Below, piece after piece: positions 34,773-48,088 of a stretch of DNA of 64,000 nucleotides. Made by a program: the position numbers and the translations under genes. The stretch covers positions 1,216,501-1,280,500 of the forward strand of contig JAFMOC010000003.1 of NCBI GenBank assembly GCA_019802505.1, given 5' to 3'. This DNA comes from Corydoras sp. C115 (Eukaryota; Chordata; Actinopteri; Siluriformes; Callichthyidae). The notes under the pieces were generated by a model. It saw only the letters and a program-made list of their open reading frames with translations. It ran no database searches and was not told the origin of the DNA. Numbering within the stretch: position 1 is the first letter of the stretch; each line of letters begins with the position of its first letter.

Positions 34773-37440
34773 TTTCGGATTTAGGCACGGAGGCGTGGCC
34801 ACCTTTTGTAAACAGCGAGAGAGACGGAGGGCAGACTGCTCGCTTGCACATTGATAGAGATTCAGATTGAATCACGTTGTGCATGTTAAAATGTGTGCGT
34901 GCGTGTGTATAAGTGCTTAAGATACTGTGCTGTAAAAAAAAAAAGTGCTGTTTAAGTAAAGTTTGTTTTTTTTCAAACCTCCATCGCCATCGACATATTG
35001 GGCACCCCTGTTGTACCTAATTTGGCTGGACACTGTTTAGCTTCTATGAAAGTACATCCTATACCAGGACTAAAGCATGTTTATGGTTTTACCTTTTCCT
35101 GAATTAGATGGAAATTCTTCTCTTTTGGATCCAGAGCTTCTAGAAAGAGCTTAATCTCCTTGTCAGTCCACTGGTCTGATCCTGTTATTGAAGACTATGT
35201 CACAATTGCCATCTCACTAATTCTTAATAAATAGACTCAACATGTCGATGTCTGTTACCTGTGTAATGGTAATCACTAAGCCAAAGTTTAGATTTCAAAT
35301 CCTCGTCTCCAAAAATCAAATCCACTGCGGCCTAGTAAAAGAAATAAGCCTCAGATATGCCACCTCTGTAGTAATATTCATCATTGACTAAATTGTTAAG
35401 TTATTACCATTATGTCTCCCTGCACTTTATGTAGAATGTGAAGTCCAAGTTCAAGTTCATTGGTTCTCGCGTAAGGAACCACGCTGGAACAGCACATGTT
35501 CAGAAAGTTTTCGACTGCAAGACAATAATAGTAAGATAGTAATAGTAGTAATAATATATTTTTTTTTGCTACAGCATATTCTTAATAAGGGATTCAAGGT
35601 GAATTGGCTGCTCTGAATTGCCCATATATTTGTGTGTGTGTGTAATGGATTGGCACCCTGGTTAAAATATTTTTTTCTTTCCTTTTTCCTTCTCTGATGA
35701 AGGATCATTTGAATATAGTTAACCCAGTCATTTCAGATGGATAATGAATGTGTATAAATGAAACACAGACCCTTTTGTTGTGTCCCTGGATTAGTGGACA
35801 GGTCTCCAAATGGAGCCCAGACGAGCTGAGCAGGGTGTTCATCATTCTCAGCCAGCTCCCGATTGCGCAGTGGAGGAATCTCAGCCTGGAAATTAGCACC
35901 GACGTTGATCTGTCTACAGAAACAAACACAGAATAGTGAACAATGCACGCAAAGAATAATTAAAGACTCCTAAAATTTAAATACTTATTAACAATTGAAA
36001 GAATTTTATCGACCTAAATTATGCATTTTTATTTCCTGATTGTAAATTATTATTATTATTATTATTATTATTGTTATTGTTAATAATAATAATAATAGGC
36101 AACAATGCATCCTGTATATGAAACATTTATATATGTATTAAGTGCAAGTAATTATAAAAAATTTAATTTGTCTGAGTTTCTGACATATCAAAAATGTAAA
36201 AAAAAAAAAAAAAAAAAGTGTTTTTTTTTAAGGTGGTACAGAGAAGCACGGGTTCATTTTTGAATGTCTACTTGAATGTCTATATTACATTACATTAGGT
36301 CACTTTGCAGACACTTTTATTCTTAGTGAATTACAAATATTCAATTTTGGTGGTTAGGTACAGCACTCTTTGGAGCAATGATAGTTAAGAGCCTTGCTCA
36401 AGGGCCCACATTGAAATGTAATAAAATTTTAATTAAGCCAATGTCTTTATTTAAGACATGAGACGCAAGTTACACAACATACAGCTTCTTGCCAGTTTAA
36501 TTGTATAATAATAAGATCTCATCCCATCTCATATTTCGCTTAATCCTAAGAGCATGTTCTCCTCTCAGCGATAGGGATTCCCAGTTCGAATCCCAATCTG
36601 GGTGGAGTTTCGATGTTCTCCCCATGTCCACGTGGGTTTTCTCCGGGTTCCTCCCACAGTCCAAAAACATGGATCAAGGTCAATTGAATTCTCCAAATTG
36701 CCCCTTATTGAGTGTCTCTACCCTAGTAGAGCATAAAGTGGAAGATAATGGATGGATGGATGGATGGAAGAAAACCAGAGAACCCTGAGAAAACCCACAA
36801 GGACATAAGAAGACCCTCAATCCCCAATGCTGAGGGGCATGCTAACATGCTAACCATCATACGATCAAGATGTTTTGTATTACTAGGGAAGATCGTAAAT
36901 AATAGCAAAGCTGACTTACGGCTTTCTCTTGATGACTTTATCATCCAAAGGGATCCCATCCTGTGTTCCTATTAAGACAAATTTAAAATACAGGTGAAAT
37001 GTGAGGATTTCATTGAGTTTAACTGACTGTAGCATGACTTTTGGTGCCAGTTGGGCAGATTTTGCTATTTCTATAGTTGCTGCTCTGTGTTTTTATGTAT
37101 GACTATCTCCAGATCTTACTGAAATGCTGTATAAATAACATTTATAGTAGTATATAAGGTACTTTGATACCAACCCACAGAGGCTGTAAAGGTGTGGGGT
37201 GTCAGCGGGCATGACTGACGCTGACGCAGGGTTTTGAAATGGAGACCAGAACCTGACCGTGCTGCACTGAACATAGGAGGGGGAGTATAATGAGTGTCCT
37301 GGGAACTCAAAAGGTGGTCAGGTGAATCCAGCAGGCTTGCATTGTTTGGACTGCTGTTCTTCTTGCATCTCGACTTCAGAGCAATATGTTGATAAGGGAA
37401 TGGTGAAGACAGGTTCTGCTTGATCGAGCTTTCCTGGGAA
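34773..37440 (-). pseudogene. Array copy C4 of the ELM2-SANT gene (exons A-E)
   Basis: Exons: A 37175-37440, B 36920-36968, ELM2 35771-35913, C 35408-35514, D 35259-35331 and E 35093-35181. Exon C is 3 nt longer than in C1 and stays in frame (RTNELELGLHI). ELM2, B, D and E are open. Exon A has the shared 4-nt change plus one extra T. A hAT remnant is at 34773-35010. Exons F and G are absent. Confidence 0.8.
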
Positions 37441-37742
37441 CTACAAAGATGAGGCTTGTCAGACACTCTGCTTGTGTCTTGCTGTGGTTCCACCGCAAAA
37501 AAAAAGAATTTGTGTCTTGAGTAGTATTCAGTAATGCTGAGACCAGCACTTTTTCTTCATGGTTTTTTTTCTAAATATGGGAGTAAAGCGTTTTTTTTGT
37601 ATTTCATAGGATGATTCAGCAAGTTTATTATAAGCGCCTTCATTACAATGAGCAGAGATTCTGGTGTGAAAACAGAGGAAGATTCCTAGAAACCAGCCAA
37701 CTGGTGTTGACTCTTACACTCACTGTAAGTTAAGTACATATA

Positions 37743-39358
37743 CAGTTGTGATCAAATTTATTCAACCCCCAATGCTGCGAAGGGTTTTATGGAATTCAGT
37801 GCACATTTGTAATTGTGTTCATAATGAAATCTTACAAGGACTTGTCAAAGAACTAAATGCAACTAAGATAGCATCAATTGTTTTTGTCATAAAGTATTAA
37901 ATGGCCTTTTTGTGATTTCTTCATTGACACAATTATTCAACCCTTTTACAACTACCACTCATAAGAACAGAGGTTCATTCCAGTGTTTTCAATCAGGTAT
38001 TGAAAACACCTGTGGATGTCAACGAGCAGCAATCAAGCATGATAAGCACCAATTAGGCAGATTTAAAAGGACTGTGATACTCAGCTCCTTCTAGACATCT
38101 ACTGGTGTGTTTACAAGCATGGTGAAGGCAAGAGAATGGTCCCAGAAGACAAGAGAAGAGGTTATTGCTCTTCACAAGAATGGCAATGGATATAAAAAGA
38201 TTGCGAAGTTGTTAAATATTCCAAGAGACACTATCGGAAGCATCATTCGTAAGTTTAAGTTAAAGGGCACAGTGGAAACGTTACCTGGTCGTGGCAGAAA
38301 GAAGATCCTGACAGCGACTGCTGTGCGCTACCTGAAGCGTAATGTGGAGAAAAATCCCCGCGTGACTGCTAAGGAACTGAAAAAAGACCTGTCAGATGTG
38401 GGCACTGAAGTTTCAGCTCAGACAATAAGGCGCGCACTGCATAACGAAGACCTCCATGCCAGAACTCCCAGGCGCACCCCCTTGCTGACTCCAAAGAACA
38501 AGAAAAGTCGACTGCAGTATGCCAAAAGTCATGTGGACAAGCCACAAAGGTTTTGGGACTGTACTGTGGTCAGATGAAACTAAATTAGAACTGTTTGGGA
38601 CAATGGACCAGCGCTATGTTTGGAGGAGGAAGAACCAGGCTTATGAACAAAAGAACACCTTGCCTACTGTGAAGCATGGCGGGGGGTCAATTATGCTTTG
38701 GGGCTGTTTTGCTTCTAATGGTACAGGAAAGCTTTAACGTGTGCAGGGTACCATGAATTCCCTTCAGTACCAGGAGATCTTGGAGGAAAATGTGATGGAG
38801 TCAGTCACAAACCTGCGGCTTGGGAGACGTTGGACCTTCCAACAGGACAATGATCCGAAGCACACATCCAAGTCCACTAGAGCATGGTTGAACATGAAAG
38901 GCTGGAACATTCTAGAGTGGCCATCGCAATCACCAGACTTAAATCCATTAGAGAACCTCTGGTGGGACCTAAAGAAGGCAGTTGCAGTGCGCAAGCCTAA
39001 GAATGTGACTGAACTGGAGGCTTTTGCCCATGAAGAATGGGCTAAGATACCCATAGGTCGCTGCAAGACACTTGCGTCAAGCTATGCTTCACGCTTGAAA
39101 GCTGTCATAACTGGAAAAGGATGTTGTACTAAGTACTAAAAAATAATGTCACTAGGGGGTTGAATAAAACTGATAATGATGTGAGCACAGTAAAGACATT
39201 TGTGGCTATTCCATCATAAATATTATGTTATATTTGTCTAATTTATAAGTGCCTCTTTGATATAATTGTAAATAAGATGACTGAAATGATCCAAATCAAT
39301 GTCAAACTGGCCAAAACACTTTATTTCAGTGGGGGTTGAATAAATTTGATCACAACTG
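37743..39358 (+). mobile_element. Tc1/mariner element (family A), DD34E transposase with disabling lesions
   Basis: Perfect terminal inverted repeats CAGTTGTGATCAAATT at 37743 and its complement ending at 39358, with TA on both sides; 1616 bp. The transposase (+) starts MVKAREWSQKTREEVIAL at 38119 with a paired-like helix-turn-helix. The catalytic triad is visible as WSDE, QDNDPKH and PLENLW, with 34 residues between the second and third acidic residues. A frame change near 38555 (FWDCTVVR, then stop) and a TAA at 38736-38738 break the gene, so it is inactive. Confidence 0.92.
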
Positions 39359-39441
39359 TAGTACCAGTCGATAGTCTAGACACACCATGTTATCCATGTT
39401 ATCAGTTCCACTTACTATAAAGATTGACTTTGAAGTTTGTA

Positions 39442-40061
39442 GAGTCATGGCCAAAAGTTTTGAGAATGACACAAATATTATATTTTCACATATGCTGCCC
39501 TCTGGTTTTTATGTGTGTTTGTCAGATGTTTTTATCACATACAGAAATATAATTGCAATCATATTATGAGTAACAAAAGCTTTTATTGACGGTTAGAATG
39601 AGTTAATGCAGCAAGTCAAAATTTACAGTGTTGACCCTTCTTCTTCAGAACCTCTGCAATTCTCCCTGGCATGTTCTCAATCAACTTCTGGAGCAAATGC
39701 TGACTGATAGCAGTCCATTCTTGCACAATCAATGCTTGCATGATGCCTTTGTGGAGGTTTTTGTTTGTCCACCCGTCTCTTGATGATTGACCACAAGTTC
39801 TCAATGGGATTAAGATCTGGGGAGTTTCCAGGCCATGGATCCGATATTTTGTTCCCTGAGCCATGTAGTTATCACCTTTGCTTTATGGCAAGGTGCTCCA
39901 TCATGCTGGAAAAGGCATTGTTGATCACCAAACTGCTCTTGGATGGTTGGGAGAAGTTGCTCTCGGAGGACATTCTGGTACCATTCTTTATTCATGGCTG
40001 TGAGAGAGCCGATTCCCTTGGCTGAGAAGCAACCCCACACATGAATGGTTTCAGGATGTTT
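39442..40061 (-). mobile_element. Truncated Tc1-like element (family B) at the end of C4
   Basis: Same as the copies in C2 and C3, except for short deletions (about 4 bp near 39490 and about 17 bp near 39998). Ends at the same hAT fusion point. Confidence 0.88.
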
Positions 40062-42730
40062 TTCGGATTTAGGCACGGAGGCGTGGCCACCTTTTGTAAA
40101 CAGCGAGAGAGACGGAGGGCAGACTGCTCGCTTGCACATTGATAGAGATTCAGATTGAATCACGTTGTGCATGTTAAAATGTGTGCGTGCGTGTGTATAA
40201 GTGCTTAAGATACTGTGCTGTAAAAAAAAAAAGTGCTGTTTAAGTAAAGTTTGTTTTTTTTTTTCAAACCTCCATCGCCATCGACATATTGGGCACCCCT
40301 GTTGTACCTAATTTGGCTGGACACTGTTTAGCTTCTATGAAAGTACATCCTATACCAGGACTAAAGCATGTTTATGGTTTTACCTTTTCCTGAATTAGAT
40401 GGAAATTCTTCTCTTTTGGATCCAGAGCTTCTAGAAAGAGCTTAATCTCCTTGTCAGTCCACTGGTCTGATCCTGTTATTGAAGACTATGTCACAATTGC
40501 CATCTCACTAATTCTTAATAAATAGACTCAACATGTCGATGTCTGTTACCTGTGTAATGGTAATCACTAAGCCAAAGTTTAGATTTCAAATCCTCGTCTC
40601 CAAAAATCAAATCCACTGCGGCCTAGTAAAAGAAATAAGCCTCAGATATGCCACCTCTGTAGTAATATTCATCATTGACTAAATTGTTAAGTTATTACCA
40701 TTATGTCTCCCTGCACTTTATGTAGAATGTGAAGTCCAAGTTCAAGTTCATTGGTTCTCGCGTAAGGAACCACGCTGGAACAGCACATGTTCAGAAAGTT
40801 TTCGACTGCAAGACAATAATAGTAAGATAGTAATAGTAGTAATAATATATATTTTTTTGCTACAGCATATTCTTAATAAGGGATTCAAGGTGAATTGGCT
40901 GCTCTGAATTGCCCATATATTTGTGTGTGTGTGTGATGGATTGGCACCCTGGTTAAAATATTTTTTTCTTTCCTTTTTCCTTCTCTGATGAAGGATCATT
41001 TGAATATAGTTAACCCAGTCATTTCAGATGGATAATGAATGTGTATAAATGAAACACAGACCCTTTTGTTGTGTCCCTGGATTAGTGGACAGGTCTCCAA
41101 ATGGAGCCCAGACGAGCTGAGCAAGGGTGTTCATCATTCTCAGCCAGCTCCCGATTGCGCAGTGGAGGAATCTCAGCCTGGAAATTAGCACCGACGTTGA
41201 TCTGTCTACAGAAACAAACACAGAATAGTGAACAATGCACGCAAAGAATAATTAAAGACTCCTAAAATTTAAATACTTATTAACAATTGAAAGAATTTTA
41301 TCGACCTAAATTATGCATTTTTATTTCCTGATTGTAAATTATTATTATTATTATTATTATTATTGTTATTGTTAATAATAATAATAATAGGCAACAATGC
41401 ATCCTGTATATGAAACATTTATATATGTATTAAGTGCAAGTAATTATAAAAAATTTAATTTGTCTGAGTTTCTGACATATCAAAAATGTAAAAAAAAAAA
41501 AAAAAAAGTGTTTTTTTTTAAGGTGGTACAGAGAAGCACGGGTTCATTTTTGAATGTCTACTTGAATGTCTATATTACATTACATTAGGTCACTTTGCAG
41601 ACACTTTTATTCTTAGTGAATTACAAATATTCAATTTTGGTGGTTAGGTACAGCACTCTTTGGAGCAATGATAGTTAAGAGCCTTGCTCAAGGGCCCACA
41701 TTGAAATGTAATAAAATTTTAATTAAGCCAATGTCTTTATTTAAGACATGAGACGCAAGTTACACAACATACAGCTTCTTGCCAGTTTAATTGTATAATA
41801 ATAAGATCTCATCCCATCTCATATTTCGCTTAATCCTAAGAGCATGTTCTCCTCTCAGCGATAGGGATTCCCAGTTCGAATCCCAATCTGGGTGGAGTTT
41901 CGATGTTCTCCCATGTCCACGTGGGTTTTCTCCGGGTTCCTCCCACAGTCCAAAAACATGGATCAAGGTCAATTGAATTCTCCAAATTGCCCCTTATTGA
42001 GTGTCTCTACCCTAGTAGAGCATAAAGTGGAAGATAATGGATGGATGGATGGATGGAAGAAAACCAGAGAACCCTGAGAAAACCCACAAGGACATAAGAA
42101 GACCCTCAATCCCCAATGCTGAGGGGCATGCTAACATGCTAACCATCATACGATCAAGATGTTTTGTATTACTAGGGAAGATCGTAAATAATAGCAAAGC
42201 TGACTTACGGCTTTCTCTTGATGACTTTATCATCCAAAGGGATCCCATCCTGTGTTCCTATTAAGACAAATTTAAAATACAGGTGAAATGTGAGGATTTC
42301 ATTGAGTTTAACTGACTGTAGCATGACTTTTGGTGCCAGTTGGGCAGATTTTGCTATTTCTATAGTTGCTGCTCTGTGTTTTTATGTATGACTATCTCCA
42401 GATCTTACTGAAATGCTGTATAAATAACATTTATAGTAGTATATAAGGTACTTTGATACCAACCCACAGAGGCTGTAAAGGTGTGTGGGGTGTCAGCGGG
42501 CATGACTGACGCTGACGCAGGGTTTTGAAATGGAGACCAGAACCTGACCGTGCTGCACTGAACATAGGAGGGGGAGTATAATGAGTGTCCTGGGAACTCA
42601 AAAGGTGGTCAGGTGAATCCAGCAGGCTTGCATTGTTTGGACTGCTGTCTTCTTGCATCTCGACTTCAGAGCAATATGTTGATAAGGGAATGGTGAAGAC
42701 AGGTTCTGCTTGATCGAGCTTTCCTGGGAA
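40062..42730 (-). pseudogene. Array copy C5 of the ELM2-SANT gene (exons A-E)
   Basis: Exons: A 42464-42730, B 42209-42257, ELM2 41062-41205, C 40699-40805, D 40550-40622 and E 40384-40472. Nearly identical to C4. The ELM2 exon has one extra base (gagcaagggtg), so its frame breaks inside the domain. Exon A carries the shared 4-nt change plus two more bases. A hAT remnant is at 40062-40301. Confidence 0.82.
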
Positions 42731-43031
42731 CTACAAAGATGAGGCTTGTCAGACACTCTGCTTGTGTCTTGCTGTGGTTCCACCGCAAAAAAAAAGAATT
42801 TGTGTCTTGAGTAGTATTCAGTAATGCTGAGACCAGCACTTTTTCTTCATGGTTTTTTTTCTAAATATGGGAGTAAAGCGTTTTTTTTGTATTTCATAGG
42901 ATGATTCAGCAAGTTTATTATAAGCGCCTTCATTACAATGAGCAGAGATTCTGGTGTGAAAACAGAGGAAGATTCCTAGAACCAGCCAACTGGTGTTGAC
43001 TCTTACACTCACTGTAAGTTAAGTACATATA

Positions 43032-44648
43032 CAGTTGTGATCAAATTTATTCAACCCCCAATGCTGCGAAGGGTTTTATGGAATTCAGTGCACATTTGTA
43101 ATTGTGTTCATAATGAAATCTTACAAGGACTTGTCAAAGAACTAAATGCAACTAAGATAGCATCAATTGTTTTTGTCATAAAGTATTAAATGGCCTTTTT
43201 GTGATTTCTTCATTGACACAATTATTCAACCCTTTTACAACTACCACTCATAAGAACAGAGGTTCATTCCAGTGTTTTCAATCAGGTATTGAAAACACCT
43301 GTGGATGTCAACGAGCAGCAATCAAGCATGATAAGCACCAATTAGGCAGATTTAAAAGGACTGTGATACTCAGCTCCTTCTAGACATCTACTGGTGTGTT
43401 TACAAGCATGGTGAAGGCAAGAGAATGGTCCCAGAAGACAAGAGAAGAGGTTATTGCTCTTCACAAGAATGGCAATGGATATAAAAAGATTGCGAAGTTG
43501 TTAAATATTCCAAGAGACACTATCGGAAGCATCATTCGTAAGTTTAAGTTAAAGGGCACAGTGGAAACGTTACCTGGTCGTGGCAGAAAGAAGATCCTGA
43601 CAGCGACTGCTGTGCGCTACCTGAAGCGTAATGTGGAGAAAAATCCCCGCGTGACTGCTAAGGAACTGAAAAAAGACCTGTCAGATGTGGGCACTGAAGT
43701 TTCAGCTCAGACAATAAGGCGCGCACTGCATAACGAAGACCTCCATGCCAGAACTCCCAGGCGCACCCCCTTGCTGACTCCAAAGAACAAGAAAAGTCGA
43801 CTGCAGTATGCCAAAAGTCATGTGGACAAGCCACAAAGGTTTTGGGACTGTACTGTGGTCAGATGAAACTAAATTAGAACTGTTTGGGACAATGGACCAG
43901 CGCTATGTTTGGAGGAGGAAGAACCAGGCTTATGAACAAAAGAACACCTTGCCTACTGTGAAGCATGGCGGGGGGTCAATTATGCTTTGGGGCTGTTTTG
44001 CTTCTAATGGTACAGGAAAGCTTTAACGTGTGCAGGGTACCATGAATTCCCTTCAGTACCAGGAGATCTTGGAGGAAAATGTGATGGAGTCAGTCACAAA
44101 CCTGCGGCTTGGGAGACGTTGGACCTTCCAACAGGACAATGATCCGAAGCACACATCCAAGTCCACTAGAGCATGGTTGAACATGAAAGGCTGGAACATT
44201 CTAGAGTGGCCATCGCAATCACCAGACTTAAATCCATTAGAGAACCTCTGGTGGGACCTAAAGAAGGCAGTTGCAGTGCGCAAGCCTAAGAATGTGACTG
44301 AACGGAGGCTTTTTGCCCATGAAGAATGGGCTAAGATACCCATAGGTCGCTGCAAGACACTTGCGTCAAGCTATGCTTCACGCTTGAAAGCTGTCATAAC
44401 TGGAAAAGGATGTTGTACTAAGTACTAAAAAATAATGTCACTAGGGGGTTGAATAAAAAACTGATAAGATGTGAGCACAGTAAAGACATTTGTGGCTATT
44501 CCATCATAAATATTATGTTATATTTGTCTAATTTATAAGTGCCTCTTTGATATAATTGTAAATAAGATGACTGAAATGATCCAAATCAATGTCAAACTGG
44601 CCAAAACACTTTATTTCAGTGGGGGTTGAATAAATTTGATCACAACTG
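43032..44648 (+). mobile_element. Tc1/mariner element (family A), second copy
   Basis: Same terminal repeats, TA flanks, frame change and internal stop as 37743-39358, in the same place relative to exon A. It is a by-product of segmental duplication, not an independent insertion. A small local change near 44304 (acggaggcttttt) alters a few residues after NVTE. Confidence 0.92.
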
Positions 44649-44731
44649 TAGTACCAGTCGATAGTCTAGACACACCATGTTATCCATGTTATCAGTTCCA
44701 CTTACTATAAAGATTGACTTTGAAGTTTGTA

Positions 44732-46261
44732 GAGTCATGGCCAAAAGTTTTGAGAATGACACAAATATTATTTTCACATATGCTGCCCTCTGGTTTTTAT
44801 GTGTGTTTGTCAGATGTTTTTATCACATACAGAAATATAATTGCAATCATATTATGAGTAACAAAAGCTTTTATTGACGGTTAGAATGAGTTAATGCAGC
44901 AAGTCAAAATTTACAGTGTTGACCCTTCTTCTTCAGAACCTCTGCAATTCTCCCTGGCATGTTCTCAATCAACTTCTGGAGCAAATGCTGACTGATAGCA
45001 GTCCATTCTTGCACAATCAATGCTTGCATGATGCCTTTGTGGAGGTTTTTGTTTGTCCACCCGTCTCTTGATGATTGACCACAAGTTCTCAATGGGATTA
45101 AGATCTGGGGAGTTTCCAGGCCATGGATCCGATATTTTGTTCCCTGAGCCATGTAGTTATCACCTTTGCTTTATGGCAAGGTGCTCCATCATGCTGGAAA
45201 AGGCATTGTTGATCACCAAACTGCTCTTGGATGGTTGGGAGAAGTTGCTCTCGGAGGACATTCTGGTACCATTCTTTATTCATGGCTGTGTTTTTAGGCA
45301 AGACTGTAAGAGAGCCGATTCCCTTGGCTGAGAAGCACCCCACACATGAATGGTTTCAGGATGCTTTACAGTTGGCATGAGACAAGACTGGTGGTAACGC
45401 TTCTCCAAATAAGCTGTTTTCCAGATGTCCCAAAGAATCGGAAAGGGGATTCATCAGAGAAAATGACTTTACCCCAGTCCTCAACAGTCCACTCCCTGTA
45501 CCTTTTGCAGAATATCAGTCTGTTCCTGATGTATTTTCTGGAGAGAAGTGGCTTCTTTGCTGCCCTCCTTGAGACCAGGCCGTGCTCCAAGAGTCTCCGC
45601 CTCACAGTGCGTGCAGATGCACTCACACCTGCCTGCTGCCATTCCTGAGCAAGCTCTGCACTGCTGGTAGCTCGATCCCGCAGCTGAAACACTTTTAAGA
45701 GACGGTCCTGGCGCTTGCTGATCTTTCTTGGGTGCCCTGGAGCCTTTTTGGCAACAATGGAACCTCTCTCCTTAAAGTTCTTGATGATGCGATAGATTGT
45801 TGACTGAGCTGCAATCTTTCTAGCTGCGATACTCTTCCCTGTTAGGCCATTTCTGTGCAGTGTAATGATGACTGCACGTGTTTCTTTAGAGATAACCATG
45901 GTTTACGGAAGAGAAACAATGATGCCAAGCACCAGCCTCCTTTTAAAGTGTCCAGTGGTGTCATTCTTACTTAATCATGACAGATTGATCTCCAGCCCTG
46001 TCCTACTCAACACCCACACCTGTGTTACTGGAGCAATCACTGAAACGATGTTAGCTGGTCCTTTTAAGGCAGGACTGCAATGAAGTTGAAATGTGTTTTG
46101 GGGGATAAAGTTCATTTTATAGGCAAATATTGACTTTGCAATTAATTGCTGTTAAGCTGATCACTCTTTATAACATTCTGGAGTATATGCAAATTGCCAT
46201 TATAAAAACTGAAGCAGTTGACTTTGTAAAAATTTATATTTTTAACTTTTGGCCATGACTA
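44732..46261 (-). mobile_element. Tc1-like element (family B), full length, transposase disabled
   Basis: Terminal inverted repeats AGTCATGGCCAAAAGTTTTG (left) and ttttggccatgact (right), with TA flanks; C1 at about 23120-23140 shows the empty site (tagtttgtagacattagc). The minus-strand transposase starts MVISKETRAVIITLHRNG at 45899, reads the first catalytic acidic site as FSDESPF, then breaks after IWRSVTT. It continues in another frame through LFQHDGAPCHK to a stop, and the last part (MPGRIAEVLKKKG) is again in another frame. The truncated copies in C2-C4 derive from this insertion. Confidence 0.9.
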
Positions 46262-47235
46262 TAGACATTAGCATTTACACAGGTGTTTTTATCAGAAAGC
46301 TCTAGTTATTCAGACTGAATTAAATATAGGTATTTTTTGTGTGTTCATCTGCTCTTCTTTAATAAATGTTTTAATCAGTGTATCTAACTGTCATGTTGCA
46401 CTGATTTGACATCAGGTTGGTCCAACATGAAGTAACTTCTGAGTAGTTAAGGTTCTTTTGTATTTTTGTAACTTAGCTTGCTATAATTTTACATATTTAA
46501 ACCAACCTTATATCCCAGCTAAAAGTCAAACATTTCAGTGTTTGTTAATGCAGCCTGAGATTCATCTGAATGCAATTGATTTGACATTCTAAGTCAAAGT
46601 TCTTTAGTATTATTACCATGACAACCACCACTCTATGCGCCTGTATTGGTGTAATTTTGAAAGTATTTACAGTATTTTGTATTTTTTAACTTGGCTTGCT
46701 ATATTTTTACATGTTTAAACCAACCTTATATCCCAGCTAAAAGTCAATTATTTCAGTGTTTAGACACATTTCTCTTACCTGAGCTTATTAGTGGAATCTC
46801 ATTTGATCTGACAATTAGCAAAAGAGTTCTATAACACGACCTGAGATTCATCTGAATACAATTGATTTGACATTCTAAATCAAGGTTCTTTAGTTTTATT
46901 ACCATGACAACCACCACTCTATGCACCTGTATTGGTGTAAAAACTATTTACTTGCTCGAGTAGTATAATATAATTTTAAAAGTATTTACAGTATTTTGTA
47001 TTTGTTAACTTGGCTTGCTACATTTTTACATATTTAAACCAACCTTATATCCCAGCTAAAAGTCAAACATTTCAGTGTTTAGACACATTTCTCTTACCTG
47101 AGCTTATTAGTGGAATCTCATTTGATCTGACAATTAGCAAAAGAGTTCTATAACACGACCTGAGATTCATCTGAATACAATTGATTTGACATTCTAAATC
47201 AAGGTTCTTTAGTTTTATTACCATGACAACCACCA
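46262..47235. repeat. Non-coding end block of C5 with about three tandem units
   Basis: Matches 23140-24000 of C1. The units contain accaaccttatatcccagc and ccatgacaaccaccac, and the second and third are nearly identical over about 280 bp. No exon. Confidence 0.75.
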
Positions 47236-47498
47236 TTCAATGCACCTGTCATCCTGTAGCGTGCACTCATTGTGCACCCTTTTCTACACATCTTCCTTAT
47301 TGCTTGGGGCGAACACTTTTGCTTCATCAATGTGAAGTATGGATGGATTAAAGTCTGTAATAAGAGATCAAAAACATTCATCTATAAAAGTAGGTCAAAG
47401 TAACTAGTGTAGAAACATGTACCTAATGTGGCTGGAGACAGTTTAGCTTTTATGAAAGTACATCCCATACCAGGACTAAAGCATGTCTATGGTTTTAA

Positions 47499-47928
47499 CT
47501 TTTCCTGAATTAGATTTAAATTTCTCTCTTTTGGATCCAGAGCTTCTTGAGCTTCTTCAAAGAGTTTAATCTCCTCGTCGGTCCACTGGTCTGATCCTGT
47601 TATTTAAGACTATGTCACAACTGCCATCTCACTAATTCTTAATAAATAGACTCAACATGTCGATGTCTGTTACCTGTGTAATGGTAATCACTAAGCCAAA
47701 GTTTGGATTTCAAATCCTCGTCTCCAAAAATCAAATCCACTGCGGCCTAGTAAAAGAAAGAAAGCCTCAAATATGCCACCTCTGTAGTAATATTCATCAT
47801 TGACTAAATTGGTTAAGGTCTAACCAGTGTGTCTCCCTGCACTTTATGTAGACAGTGAAGTCCAAGTTCAATATTGGTTCTCGGGTAAGGAACCACGCTG
47901 GAACAGCACATGTTTAGAAAGTTTTCGA
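47499..47928 (-). pseudogene. Array copy C6 of the ELM2-SANT gene (exons C-E only)
   Basis: Exons C 47825-47928, D 47674-47746 and E 47499-47596. Exon E has lost its donor: the GTAAAAC of the other copies reads TTAAAAC. The exon C donor is changed to GTTAGA. The copy breaks at about 47940, right after exon C, where sequence jumps to the 3' flank of another unit. No ELM2, A or B exon follows. Confidence 0.8.
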
Positions 47929-48088
47929 CTGTAAAGTTTCCTGTAGAAGTTGTATAGAATTTTCGGTATAAGGTTTTTTTTTTTTTTTTTTTTTTTTTAA
48001 AGATAAGCAAAAACAGAATTTCATTATGTTCTCATGTCTTTTTCGAAACATCAGAAAATGAACTCTCTTCGTGACTGGACAATGTGCA

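Noticed and set aside
43032..44648. Second Tc1-A taken as an independent transposition
   Set aside because: Same flanks, same frame change and same stop as 37743-39358; duplicated with its surroundings.
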